From Scatosoma sp045124465 (GTDB taxonomy: Bacteria > Bacillota > Clostridia > Christensenellales > Borkfalkiaceae): a stretch of 40,076 bases of DNA. Below are positions 15,523 through 23,587 of this stretch, piece after piece. Under the pieces are notes generated by a model, which saw only the letters and a list, made by a program, of their open reading frames with translations, was not told where the DNA came from and searched no databases. The stretch spans positions 1 to 40,076 of the forward strand of contig JBGVLV010000006.1 in NCBI GenBank assembly GCA_045124465.1. Reading direction: 5' to 3'. Both the position numbers and the translations under genes were made by a program. Within the stretch, counting starts at the first letter, position 1. Every line of letters begins with the position of its first letter.

Positions 15523-15551
15523 TTGACATCTTTTTTAAATGGGCGTATAAT
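15523..15551 (+). promoter_or_regulatory. Sigma-A promoter of the YwaF-like pair
   Basis: TTGACA (15523-15528), a 17-bp spacer and TATAAT (15546-15551) are full consensus. The ATG begins at 15558, 6 nt after the -10 box, exactly where transcription should start, so the message is predicted to be leaderless. Confidence 0.9.
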
Positions 15552-15557
15552 GTAAGT

Positions 15558-16337
15558 ATGTTATTCGATCGCACACACATACTTTATATGCTCATTTCTT
15601 CTTTCATTACGGCAGGACTTTTGGTTTTGGCGTACTTTTTCGTTAAGACGCAAAAGGGCAAAGAACGTGTGCTCAAAATCGCCGCGATCGTTACCGTAGC
15701 CATACATTTCAGCAGTCTTTGGGTGGATTTCTTCCGTACGGGCGAGGCTACCGTGCAGGAGTCGATGTTGATACCCCTCTATCCTTGCAATATTTGTATG
15801 TGGCTGTTGCTCATCGTCTCGCTTTGGAAAAACCGTAAGGGGGTAGCGTATACCGTTCTGTGCGAGTTCACGTTCTGGGCGGGGGTCGTGTGCGGTTCGC
15901 TCGGTATCATTTTAAACGAAAACTACGGTCGTACGCCCGATCTTCGGGACTACGAGATACTTAAAGGGCTTGTCAGCCACTCGACGATGGTGTTCGGAGC
16001 GTTGTATTTGCTCGTTGGTAAGTTTATGCGGATACGCGTTTTCAATACGGTGAGCGGGGCTTGCGGGCTGTTGCTGTTCATTCTGGACGGCTACGTCATC
16101 AATACCCTGTATGCCGCGTTTGGGCTTTCGCCCTGTAACGCGATGTATCTGCTCGAAACGCCTTTCCCGCAGATGCCTTGGCTCTCGCCCTATTTGATGG
16201 GGGTGATGGCGCTCGTGTTGGTGTTCGGGATCACCGCGCTGCACGAACAGCTGTCTTTGCCGAAGGAGGAGCGCTGGTACGAGCTGATCCGCGCGAATAA
16301 AGACAAGGACAAAATAAAAGATACAAAGGACAAATAA
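15558..16337 (+). CDS. YwaF-family integral membrane protein, first copy
   Basis: This 259-residue protein with about seven hydrophobic helices resembles the YwaF family (TIGR02206), whose function is unknown. A family-like element is visible: an early HILYMLI, a conserved polar segment IPLYPCNICMW in the third membrane region, and GLVSHSTMVFGALYLL with a membrane-embedded His. The adjacent downstream gene is a paralogue with matching elements (HILYILLI, LPFHICTVM, FFHGVELAWG). No ribosome binding site precedes the ATG and the promoter places transcription start on it. A later Met at codon 11 also lacks a ribosome binding site, so I kept the first. The pair lies between the two polysaccharide cassettes, but any link to them is unproven. 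Confidence 0.75.
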   Translation: MLFDRTHILYMLISSFITAGLLVLAYFFVKTQKGKERVLKIAAIVTVAIHFSSLWVDFFRTGEATVQESMLIPLYPCNICMWLLLIVSLWKNRKGVAYTVLCEFTFWAGVVCGSLGIILNENYGRTPDLRDYEILKGLVSHSTMVFGALYLLVGKFMRIRVFNTVSGACGLLLFILDGYVINTLYAAFGLSPCNAMYLLETPFPQMPWLSPYLMGVMALVLVFGITALHEQLSLPKEERWYELIRANKDKDKIKDTKDK

Positions 16338-16339
16338 CG

Positions 16340-17176
16340 ATGAGAGAACTGTTTTTCAAACTATTCAGCGACGAGCCGACGGGTTGCGGCATTGTGATCT
16401 CGTCTTTCAATATCTGGCATATTTTATATATCCTGTTGATCGTCGGCGGTATGATCGGCGGGGCGTTTCTGTTAAAGAACAAAACTATGGAAACGAAAGA
16501 AAAGGTGTTGCGGTTCTTGGCGTACGCGTTGGTGATCTCGTACGTTTCCGACTATTTCGTACACGATTTCGTCTATGCGGATTTCGAGGACGGGAAATAC
16601 GTCGCCGCGGGATTGAATATGGACAAACTTCCGTTCCATATCTGCACGGTGATGTGTCCGATCGTCGCCTTTACGCAGTTCAATAAAAAATTCCGTAAAT
16701 TTTTGGAGCCGGTCGCCGCGCTTGCGATCGTCGCGCCTTTGATGTATATCACCTATCCCAGCACGGGCGTCGGCGGTGAGCCTTGGTGCTATCGGACGGT
16801 GCAGACGATGTTCTTCCACGGCGTGGAGCTGGCTTGGGGCTTTTTAACGGTAGCTACAGGCAAAACGCAGTTTAAATTCAAAAATATCTGGAAACCCGCG
16901 CTGTTTTTGGTCGCGATCGCTTTGTGGGCAAGGCTGGGTTGCACGCTTTTGGAGTACAACTGGTTCTTCCTGCGTTACGATCCGTTCGGGATCGGTTTGC
17001 CCGAATGGGCGTTGATCTTCGTGATCCCCGCCGCGATCTTCGCGATGGTGGCGCTTATTTACGCGATCTATTGCGGGGTCGTGGCGATCATAAACAAGCG
17101 GAAACAAACGGCGGAAGTACAAGAGTCGGAAACGCCGGTCTTAGAGGAAGTCGCGGCTACCGACGGGAACGAATAA
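16340..17176 (+). CDS. YwaF-family integral membrane protein, second copy
   Basis: This 278-residue membrane protein is a diverged paralogue of the preceding one, starting 2 nt after its stop. It has WHILYILLI, DKLPFHICTVMCP and FFHGVELAWGFL, the buried His and Cys-containing segments also found in the first copy, and about seven hydrophobic helices. A charged tail of about 30 residues (KRKQTAEVQESETPVLEE) extends into the cytoplasm or outside. The family's function is unknown. Tandem placement under one promoter suggests the two may form a heteromer. A terminator hairpin follows 20 bp after the stop. Confidence 0.75.
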   Translation: MRELFFKLFSDEPTGCGIVISSFNIWHILYILLIVGGMIGGAFLLKNKTMETKEKVLRFLAYALVISYVSDYFVHDFVYADFEDGKYVAAGLNMDKLPFHICTVMCPIVAFTQFNKKFRKFLEPVAALAIVAPLMYITYPSTGVGGEPWCYRTVQTMFFHGVELAWGFLTVATGKTQFKFKNIWKPALFLVAIALWARLGCTLLEYNWFFLRYDPFGIGLPEWALIFVIPAAIFAMVALIYAIYCGVVAIINKRKQTAEVQESETPVLEEVAATDGNE

Positions 17177-17190
17177 GAGAGAAAAATACG

Positions 17191-17228
17191 CAAACGGCGG
17201 CGGGAAAAGCTCCCGCCGTTTGTTATTT
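17191..17228 (+). terminator. Intrinsic terminator after the YwaF-like pair
   Basis: CGGCGGGA (17198-17205) pairs with TCCCGCCG (17211-17218) around a short loop, and the stem can be extended by bulging three bases. A T-rich tail (TTTGTTATTTT) follows. It separates the membrane-protein pair from the cassette B promoter. Confidence 0.8.
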
Positions 17229-17250
17229 TCGGGGTTTATTGCATAAATCC

Positions 17251-17279
17251 TTGACAAATACACAGGCTCGTGGTATAAT
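17251..17279 (+). promoter_or_regulatory. Promoter of the polysaccharide cassette B operon
   Basis: TTGACA (17251-17256), a 17-bp spacer and TATAAT (17274-17279) with the TGG extension form a full-consensus promoter. Transcription would start near A17286. It appears to drive the whole run from the dehydratase to rmlC, about 15 kb, since no other terminator or consensus promoter was seen inside. Confidence 0.88.
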
Positions 17280-17285
17280 GCCTTT

Positions 17286-17338
17286 AGCGGTTGTCCCGCT
17301 TTATTGTCACGCGCGCGTGCGTATACGCGTACGCGTGA
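17286..17338 (+). promoter_or_regulatory. Structured leader with 30-bp alternating pyrimidine-purine tract
   Basis: The predicted transcript begins with hairpin AGCGG (17286-17290) / CCGCT (17296-17300), loop TTGTC. Then 17308-17337 alternates pyrimidine and purine without a break and is rich in CG steps, and the segment TCACGCG (17307-17313) / CGCGTGA (17332-17338) closes an imperfect hairpin over it. It resembles no known riboswitch I can name. The tract could adopt Z-DNA, and the hairpins could act on elongating polymerase. Confidence 0.55.
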
Positions 17339-17392
17339 GGGCGGGTACGCGCTATAAAGGCTATGACCGAAAAGGCATTTACGAAGGACGAT

Positions 17393-19324
17393 ATGGATAA
17401 AAAACGTAAAAAACAAAATCACATTCGACATTGGAGCCGCTGGGGGTTGGTACTGGCGGACGTTTTCGCGATCATCGGCGCGTTGATCTTCGCTTATCTC
17501 AGCACCCAAAGTTGGCGCGCGGTCACGATGCCCGCGTTGTACTGGGGTATCGGGAACTTCGCTTGCGCGCTCGTCGTTTACGCCGTTTTCGGACTGTATT
17601 CGGTCGTGTTGAAATCGGTCAGCGCCGTGGAGATGTTCAAGATCATTCTCGCCGCGATCGTCATCGGCGTTTCCAACACCGTTTTCGCGTTCGTGACGGG
17701 GCGTATCTACGTGGGTTGGGGAACGACGCTCGTGTATACGCTGGCGCTTGCCGCGTTCACGGCGTTCATTCGGTATTTCCAGAGAATTTGGGTCATCGTC
17801 AAGTACTATTTCAACGACAGTCCCGTCGAAAAGACCCGCGTTATGATCGTGGGCGGCGGCGACGCGGGCAGCGCGGTCATTAAGGAAATGCAGACCTCGG
17901 ACAAGATCTTTTATAAGCCCGTGTGTATCGTGGACGACGATCCCTTGAAACAAAGACAGCATATCGGCGACGTCAAGATCGCGGGTACGACCCACGATAT
18001 CAAACGTTTGGCGGAAGAATACAAGGTGCAGGAAATTTTCATCACGATGCCGTCCGTGGACAAGAAACGGGTCAGCGAAGTGGTAAAACGGTGTCAGGAA
18101 TGTAACTGTCCCGTCAAGATCCTGCCGGGTATGTATCAGCTCGCGGCGGGGCAAGTGACGGTCGCGACCCTCCGTCCCGTGGAGGTGCAGGACTTGCTCG
18201 GACGGGACCAGGTAAGCGTCAACCTCGACGAGATCATGGGATATATCGAGAACAAGGTGGTGCTCGTAACGGGCGGCGGCGGGTCGATCGGCAGCGAGCT
18301 TTGCAGACAGATCGCCACTCATCATCCCGAAACGTTGATCGTTTTGGACGTATACGAAAACAACGCGTACGATATCGAACAGGAGCTGAAACGCAGACAC
18401 CCCGAATTGCACCTTTTGACGCTCATCGCGAGCGTGCGGGATAAGGGGAAGATGCGGGACGTGTTCGCGAAATACCGTCCGCAGATCGTATTCCACGCGG
18501 CGGCGCACAAGCACGTGCCGTTGATGGAGACAAGCCCCAACGAGGCGGTGAAGAACAACGTGTTCGGTACGCTGAACGTAGCGCAATGCGCGGACGAGTT
18601 CGGAGTGGAAACGTTCGTGCAGATCTCGACGGACAAGGCGGTGAACCCGACGAATATAATGGGCGCGACCAAGCGTATCTGCGAAATGATCGTGCAGACG
18701 ATCGGAAAGCACAGCAAAAACACGAAATTCGTCGCGGTGCGGTTTGGTAACGTACTCGGTTCGAACGGATCGGTGATACCGTTGTTCCGAAAGCAGATCG
18801 CGGAGGGCGGTCCCGTGACCGTTACGCACCAAGACATTATCCGATACTTTATGACGATACCCGAGGCGGTGTCGCTGGTATTGCAGGCGGGCGCGTACGC
18901 GAAAGGCGGGCAGATATTCGTTCTGGATATGGGCGAGCCGGTGCGGATCTACGATCTGGCGTATAACTTGATACGGCTGTCGGGGTACGAGCCGAACGTG
19001 GATATCGACATCGTGTGTACGGGGCTTAGACCGGGAGAGAAGTTGTACGAGGAGAGATTGATGGAGGAAGAAGGGTTGCAAAAGACCCCGAACGGACTGA
19101 TCAATATCGCGAAACCGATCAAGCTGGACGAGAAGAAACTTTGGAAGACCTTGGAGAAGTTGTACGACGAGGCGTATGCGGAAACGGACGATATGAAGAA
19201 GTCGGTGAAAGAGCTTGTGCCGACGTACACGATCGACAAGCGGGACAGTATCGCCGAGGCATTACAGACGTCGGAGAAAAAGAGCAAAGAAAAGCCTGCC
19301 AAGGCATTGAAAAAAGCGGAATAA
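17393..19324 (+). CDS. CapD/WbpM-type UDP-sugar 4,6-dehydratase
   Basis: This membrane-anchored protein of 643 residues has four N-terminal helices, a first Rossmann domain (VMIVGGGDAG, near residue 150) and a second, catalytic SDR domain with VTGGGGSIGSE (about 292-302), HAAAHKHVPLME and STDKAVNPTNIMGATKR. The Met in MGATK takes the place of the usual SDR Tyr, as in WbpM, PglF and CapD enzymes. These convert UDP-GlcNAc to a 4-keto-6-deoxy intermediate. The next gene encodes the matching aminotransferase. An in-frame ATG at 17363 gives ten more residues but has AAAGG only 2 nt away. I prefer 17393, which has GAAGGA about 4 nt upstream, but the choice is uncertain. It is the first gene of the 15-kb operon. 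Confidence 0.9.
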   Translation: MDKKRKKQNHIRHWSRWGLVLADVFAIIGALIFAYLSTQSWRAVTMPALYWGIGNFACALVVYAVFGLYSVVLKSVSAVEMFKIILAAIVIGVSNTVFAFVTGRIYVGWGTTLVYTLALAAFTAFIRYFQRIWVIVKYYFNDSPVEKTRVMIVGGGDAGSAVIKEMQTSDKIFYKPVCIVDDDPLKQRQHIGDVKIAGTTHDIKRLAEEYKVQEIFITMPSVDKKRVSEVVKRCQECNCPVKILPGMYQLAAGQVTVATLRPVEVQDLLGRDQVSVNLDEIMGYIENKVVLVTGGGGSIGSELCRQIATHHPETLIVLDVYENNAYDIEQELKRRHPELHLLTLIASVRDKGKMRDVFAKYRPQIVFHAAAHKHVPLMETSPNEAVKNNVFGTLNVAQCADEFGVETFVQISTDKAVNPTNIMGATKRICEMIVQTIGKHSKNTKFVAVRFGNVLGSNGSVIPLFRKQIAEGGPVTVTHQDIIRYFMTIPEAVSLVLQAGAYAKGGQIFVLDMGEPVRIYDLAYNLIRLSGYEPNVDIDIVCTGLRPGEKLYEERLMEEEGLQKTPNGLINIAKPIKLDEKKLWKTLEKLYDEAYAETDDMKKSVKELVPTYTIDKRDSIAEALQTSEKKSKEKPAKALKKAE

Positions 19325-19357
19325 AAAGACAAACCAACAGGAAGAGAAGTACAGGAT

Positions 19358-20491
19358 ATGGAAAGAAAACGGATATTATTATCTTCCCCGACGATGCACG
19401 GCGAGGAAATGCGGTTCGTGCAGGAGGCGTTCGACAAGAACTGGATCGCGCCTTTGGGGTTCAACTGCGACGGATTCGAGGAGGAAATGACGGAGTATCT
19501 CAGCCGCGGTCTGGACGAGAAATATCACACGTTGTCCCTTTGTGCGGGAACGGCGGCTCTGCACCTTGCCTATAAACTGGCGGGGGTAAAGCGCGGGGAT
19601 ATCGTACTTTGTTCGGATATGACCTTTTCGGCTACGGTGAACCCGATATCCTATGAAGGCGGGGTACAGGTATTCGTTGATTCCGAGCGGGAGACCTGGA
19701 ATATGGACCCCGAGGCGTTGGAGCTGGCGTTCGAAAAATACCCGCAGGCGAAAGTAGTGGCGCTCGCGCACCTGTACGGTACGCCCTCGAAGATGGACGA
19801 GATACTGGACGTTTGTGCGCGGCACGGCGCTATCCTCGTGGAGGACGCGGCGGAGGCGCTTTCCGCTACGTATAAAGGTCGGCAGACGGGAACGTTCGGA
19901 AAATATAACGCGATCAGCTTTAACGGGAACAAGATCATTACGACGTCGGGCGGCGGTATGCTCATTACGGCGGATCAGGCGGCGAAGGATAAGGCGTTTT
20001 TCTGGGCTACGCAGGCGAGAGAGAAAGCGCCGTGGTATCAGCACGAGGAAATAGGGTATAACTACCGTATGTCGAATATCGTCGCGGGGATAGGTCGGGG
20101 GCAGTTGTTGCACTTGGACGAGCATCGGGCGTTAAAGGAAAGGATATACAGACGGTATGAGAAGGGCTTGAAAGGTCTGCCCGTAACGATGAATCCGTAC
20201 CTGCCGTACACCGAGCCGAATTTTTGGCTGTCGTGTATGTTGATAGACGGGGGGTGCAAGGTCTCGCCGATGACGGTGTTGGAGAAACTCAACGAGGCGA
20301 ACGTGGAATCCCGACCGATATGGAAACCGATGCACATGCAACCGGTGTTCAAGGACCGCGATCATATTTGCGTGGGCGAGAAGTCGGTGGGCGAGGATAT
20401 TTTCGCGCGCGGGCTTTGTTTGCCGTCGGATATTAAGATGACGGAAGAGGAACAGGAATACATCATCGAGCAGATCAGACGGTGTTTCTGA
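19358..20491 (+). CDS. DegT/DnrJ/EryC1-family sugar aminotransferase
   Basis: This 377-residue PLP enzyme transfers an amino group, usually from glutamate, to the 4-keto group of a nucleotide sugar. Hallmarks are LCAGTAALHLAYKL (phosphate-binding region), VEDAAEALSATY (Asp163) and SFNGNKIITTSGGG with the Schiff-base Lys192. Pairing with the upstream dehydratase predicts a UDP-2-acetamido-4-amino-2,4,6-trideoxyhexose, the precursor used by PglE/PglC, WbgX/WbgY and WcfR/WcfS systems. No PglD-like N-acetyltransferase is found beside it, so the 4-amino group may stay free. Whether the sugar has gluco or galacto configuration cannot be told from sequence alone. Confidence 0.9.
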   Translation: MERKRILLSSPTMHGEEMRFVQEAFDKNWIAPLGFNCDGFEEEMTEYLSRGLDEKYHTLSLCAGTAALHLAYKLAGVKRGDIVLCSDMTFSATVNPISYEGGVQVFVDSERETWNMDPEALELAFEKYPQAKVVALAHLYGTPSKMDEILDVCARHGAILVEDAAEALSATYKGRQTGTFGKYNAISFNGNKIITTSGGGMLITADQAAKDKAFFWATQAREKAPWYQHEEIGYNYRMSNIVAGIGRGQLLHLDEHRALKERIYRRYEKGLKGLPVTMNPYLPYTEPNFWLSCMLIDGGCKVSPMTVLEKLNEANVESRPIWKPMHMQPVFKDRDHICVGEKSVGEDIFARGLCLPSDIKMTEEEQEYIIEQIRRCF

Positions 20492-20509
20492 TCGGGGACG
20501 AGCAGAATT

Positions 20510-21283
20510 ATGAAAGAATTTTTCGAAGGACTTATCGCAACGTGGTGGGGGATCGCGCTCCTCGTCGTTTTGGCGGCGGCGGTGTGGGTCTTGTTGTCCG
20601 CGGCGTTGTACCGACAATTTTTCAAGCGGTTCTACGATATTGTATTGAGCGGACTGGCTTTGATCTTGCTCTCGCCCGTGTTGTTGATACTGACGGTCGT
20701 GGGGGCTGTTAAAATGAAAGGAAATCCTTTTTTCACGCAACTTCGGCCGGGGAAGAAGGAAAAGATATTCAAATTGATAAAATTCCGCACGATGACCTGC
20801 GAGAAGGACGAGCAAGGGAACTTATTGCCCGACGAACGGCGGCTGACGAGATACGGAAAGATATTACGGAGCACGTCGCTCGACGAGTTGCCCGAACTTT
20901 TTAATATTTTCATCGGGAACATGTCGCTTGTCGGTCCGCGCCCGTTGTTGGTGCGCGATATGGTGTTTATGAGCGACGAGGTCCGCGCACGCCATACCGT
21001 TCGCGGCGGGATCACGGGTCTTGCCCAAGTGAGCGGCAGGAACAATATCGGTTGGGAAGAGAAATTCGAATACGATCTGGCGTATTTGGAAAAGATCACG
21101 TTATGGAAAGACATCAAGATCCTATTTATGACGGTCGGCAAGGTTTTGGCGAGGAGCGACGTTGCGCGCGAGGGAACGGTGAGCGATATCGATTACGGTG
21201 ACTGGCTGTTGCAAGAAGGGAAGATCACGCAAGAGGAGTATGCCGAAAAGCAAGCCGCGGCGAAGGAGCTTTTGCAAAAATGA
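20510..21283 (+). CDS. PglC-like phosphoglycosyl transferase (cassette B)
   Basis: This 257-residue bacterial sugar transferase (PF02397) starts lipid-linked synthesis by moving a phosphosugar from a UDP-sugar to undecaprenyl phosphate. After a hydrophobic N-terminal helix comes the re-entrant membrane segment FYDIVLSGLALILLSPVLLI, then FFTQLRPGKKEKIFKLIKFR, RSTSLDELPELFNIFIGNMS, VGPRPLL and GITGLAQVSGRN. This short form matches PglC-type enzymes more closely than the cassette A enzyme does. Its place directly after the dehydratase and aminotransferase suggests that their 4-aminosugar is the donor. It overlaps the next gene by 4 nt. The extra N-terminal helix is not part of the minimal PglC core. 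Confidence 0.92.
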   Translation: MKEFFEGLIATWWGIALLVVLAAAVWVLLSAALYRQFFKRFYDIVLSGLALILLSPVLLILTVVGAVKMKGNPFFTQLRPGKKEKIFKLIKFRTMTCEKDEQGNLLPDERRLTRYGKILRSTSLDELPELFNIFIGNMSLVGPRPLLVRDMVFMSDEVRARHTVRGGITGLAQVSGRNNIGWEEKFEYDLAYLEKITLWKDIKILFMTVGKVLARSDVAREGTVSDIDYGDWLLQEGKITQEEYAEKQAAAKELLQK

Positions 21284-22140
21284 GCGAAAAGCAAGAAAAT
21301 AAAAAGCCTTTTTCCGTCGTTATGTCCGTTTATGGAAAGGACGCAGCCGAACATTTCGATCGGGCGTTGGAAAGTATCACGACGGCGCAAACGATACTGC
21401 CCGACGAGATCGTGCTGGTCGTAGACGGACCTGTGGATCAAGAGATAGACGGCGTTATCGAAAAATATTCGCAACTTTATAACATAATGCAAGTCGTACG
21501 TTTGCCCGAAAACAAAGGTTTGGGAAACGCCCTTCGCTTAGCGGTGGAGAAAAGCTCGTATCCGCTCATCGCGCGAATGGACAGCGACGACGTGTCCGTT
21601 CCCGACCGTTTTGAACGGCAATTAGAGGCGTTTGAACAAGACGGCGAATTAGATATCGTCGGCGGAGATATTACGGAATTCGTCGGAGAAGAGGACAATA
21701 TCGTCGGCAAACGCGAAGTGCCTATGTCGTATAACGATATCGTACGTTATATGAAAAAACGTTGTCCGTTTAATCATATGAGCGTTATGTATAAGAAAGA
21801 GGCGGTACTGCGCGCGGGAAATTATCAGGACTGGTTCTGGAACGAGGACTATTATTTATGGTTGCGAATGTTTCAAGCCGATTGTAAGTTCTCGAATACG
21901 GGAACGGTACTCGTCAACGTTCGCACGGGCGAAGATATGTACCGTCGGCGCGGCGGTCGGAAGTATTTTAAAAGCGAAAGAAAGTTGCAAAAGTATATGC
22001 GGAAAAACCGTATCATCGGTTTTGGAACGTATTGTGCGAACGTATGCAAACGGTTCGTCGTGCAAGTGCTTTTGCCAAACAAACTCAGGGGCTGGATATT
22101 CAGGAAATTCGCTCGGAAACCGGTAAAGGACGAGCGGTAA
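21280..22140 (+). CDS. GT2-family glycosyltransferase, AmsE/WcaA-like
   Basis: This 286-residue GT-A enzyme begins with PFSVVMSVYGKDAAEHFDRA and has LVVDGPVDQEI, NKGLGNALR and the metal-binding MDSDDVSVPDRF. ED in FWNEDYYLWLRM is a likely catalytic-base site. The pattern resembles AmsE/WcaA-like enzymes that add an early sugar of a repeat unit. It starts with ATGA overlap after the phosphoglycosyl transferase, so the two are translationally coupled, and it probably adds the second sugar. The C-terminal 60 residues are basic and may lie at the membrane surface. The donor is unknown. Confidence 0.9.
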   Translation: MSEKQENKKPFSVVMSVYGKDAAEHFDRALESITTAQTILPDEIVLVVDGPVDQEIDGVIEKYSQLYNIMQVVRLPENKGLGNALRLAVEKSSYPLIARMDSDDVSVPDRFERQLEAFEQDGELDIVGGDITEFVGEEDNIVGKREVPMSYNDIVRYMKKRCPFNHMSVMYKKEAVLRAGNYQDWFWNEDYYLWLRMFQADCKFSNTGTVLVNVRTGEDMYRRRGGRKYFKSERKLQKYMRKNRIIGFGTYCANVCKRFVVQVLLPNKLRGWIFRKFARKPVKDER

Positions 22141-22180
22141 AAAAGGAACTCGGAAATATAGATAAGGACAGCGTGACAAG

Positions 22181-23587
22181 ATGAAAAGTCAAGTGTGTAA
22201 ATTCGGAGATCTACGCGAGAAAATAAATAATTTGATATACGTATTAAGAAAATTCCTCAACAGTTATTTGTTCTACGGAATAGAAACGCTCGTCGCTTGC
22301 CTGTTCGTCCTGATGGGAGAAGAGGTGTTCGGCGCGATCGTTTTCGTCGCGCTCCTTGGCGTGATCCTTATCGTTTGCGACGATATTCTGCCCACGACGT
22401 TGCCGTTTTTATTGCTCTGCACGTTTTCGACGAACTGTTACGATTCTTACGATACTTTTATGTCGTATGCCATCTATGCGCCCATCGTGATCTTGGCGTT
22501 GATCGCGCATTTTGTCGTATATCATAAACCTTTCCGTTTGGGACAAAGCGTTTACGGGATATGCGGCGTAAGTATCGCGCTTTTGTTGGGCGGTATCGGC
22601 AATTTCAGTTTAACGGAATACGCTTACGGCTCGTATTACATACTCGGCTTGGGTATCGGTATGATCGTTTGTTATATACTGATGAAATCACAGTTTTCTC
22701 CCCGTCGCGATTATGATCTTCGGGAACGTTTTTCCGTGATCATGATGATGATGGGGTTACTTTGCGTGGCGATGATCGCGATCGGAACGATAAAACGTTG
22801 GAACGGTTTGGCGGAAGGCACGCAATCGGGGCTTGGGTTCTCCCGAAACAATATTTGTACCCTTTTGATGTTTGCGATGCCTTTCCCGTTATATCTTACC
22901 AAAAAGACGGACTGGTGGGCGCTTGTCACTTTATTGTTCTTCGGGGCGATCTGCGTTTCTACCTCGCGCGGGGGATTGTTGCTCGGCAGCGTGGAGTTTA
23001 TCGTTTGCTGTATTTACTGGGTGTATATCGCAAAGAAAAAATTATACAGGATCTTGTGCGTTTCTCTGTCGATAGCGGCGTTGGGCTTGTGTTGCGGCAG
23101 CGTTATCCTCGACATATTAAACGACAGAGTTTTTGCGGATAATGCGCTTGTGAACGAATCCCGATACGTAATGATATGGCAAGCCGTAGAACGGTTTTTG
23201 AAAAATCCGTTGTTCGGTTCGGGGCTTTTGGACAATACTATCGATTACGGCGGATACCGGAAACCGGGGACGATGGCTTGGTATCATATGATGATCCCGC
23301 AGGTGTTCGGCAGTATGGGGCTTGTCGGGGTCGCGGCATACGGATTGCAAATATTAGGCAGATTTAAGTTTATTTTCACTAAAACGAGCAGTTGGTCGTT
23401 GGTGCTCGGTATCTCCTATTTGGGGATATTGATGATGAGTCAAGTCAATCCCGGGGAATTTTGTCCGTTGCCGTTTGAATTTTTGACGGTATTACTGTTC
23501 GTTTTGCAGGAACGGAGATTAGAACAGGCGATCTTGCCGCTCCGAAGAAAAGCACGGTTTGGAGAAAGTTTATGCAATATTCGATAA
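22181..23587 (+). CDS. O-antigen ligase/polymerase-family membrane protein (cassette B)
   Basis: This 468-residue protein has about 12 hydrophobic helices and the O-antigen ligase/Wzy_C (PF04932) pattern: a STSRGGLLLGSVEF segment in the membrane and a large external loop with the FLKNPLFGSGLLDN segment that this family uses for lipid-linked glycans. It is either the repeat-unit polymerase of cassette B or a ligase that attaches the chain to an acceptor; these cannot be separated by sequence. The adjoining fusion gene at 24763 carries another membrane domain of similar type. Its end overlaps the next gene by 16 nt. Confidence 0.82.
   Translation: MKSQVCKFGDLREKINNLIYVLRKFLNSYLFYGIETLVACLFVLMGEEVFGAIVFVALLGVILIVCDDILPTTLPFLLLCTFSTNCYDSYDTFMSYAIYAPIVILALIAHFVVYHKPFRLGQSVYGICGVSIALLLGGIGNFSLTEYAYGSYYILGLGIGMIVCYILMKSQFSPRRDYDLRERFSVIMMMMGLLCVAMIAIGTIKRWNGLAEGTQSGLGFSRNNICTLLMFAMPFPLYLTKKTDWWALVTLLFFGAICVSTSRGGLLLGSVEFIVCCIYWVYIAKKKLYRILCVSLSIAALGLCCGSVILDILNDRVFADNALVNESRYVMIWQAVERFLKNPLFGSGLLDNTIDYGGYRKPGTMAWYHMMIPQVFGSMGLVGVAAYGLQILGRFKFIFTKTSSWSLVLGISYLGILMMSQVNPGEFCPLPFEFLTVLLFVLQERRLEQAILPLRRKARFGESLCNIR

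Noticed and set aside
17338..17350. A GGGCGGGTACG string in the cassette B leader resembling the ops element (GGCGGTAG) of RfaH-controlled operons
   Set aside because: It does not match the ops core without an insertion, and RfaH/ops is a proteobacterial system. It is best treated as chance.
17141..19081. A 646-codon open frame on the minus strand opposite the dehydratase gene
   Set aside because: It is rich in His, Arg and Asp without domains, has no ribosome binding site, and lies fully opposite a strongly conserved gene. GC-biased codon positions of the real gene keep the opposite frame open.
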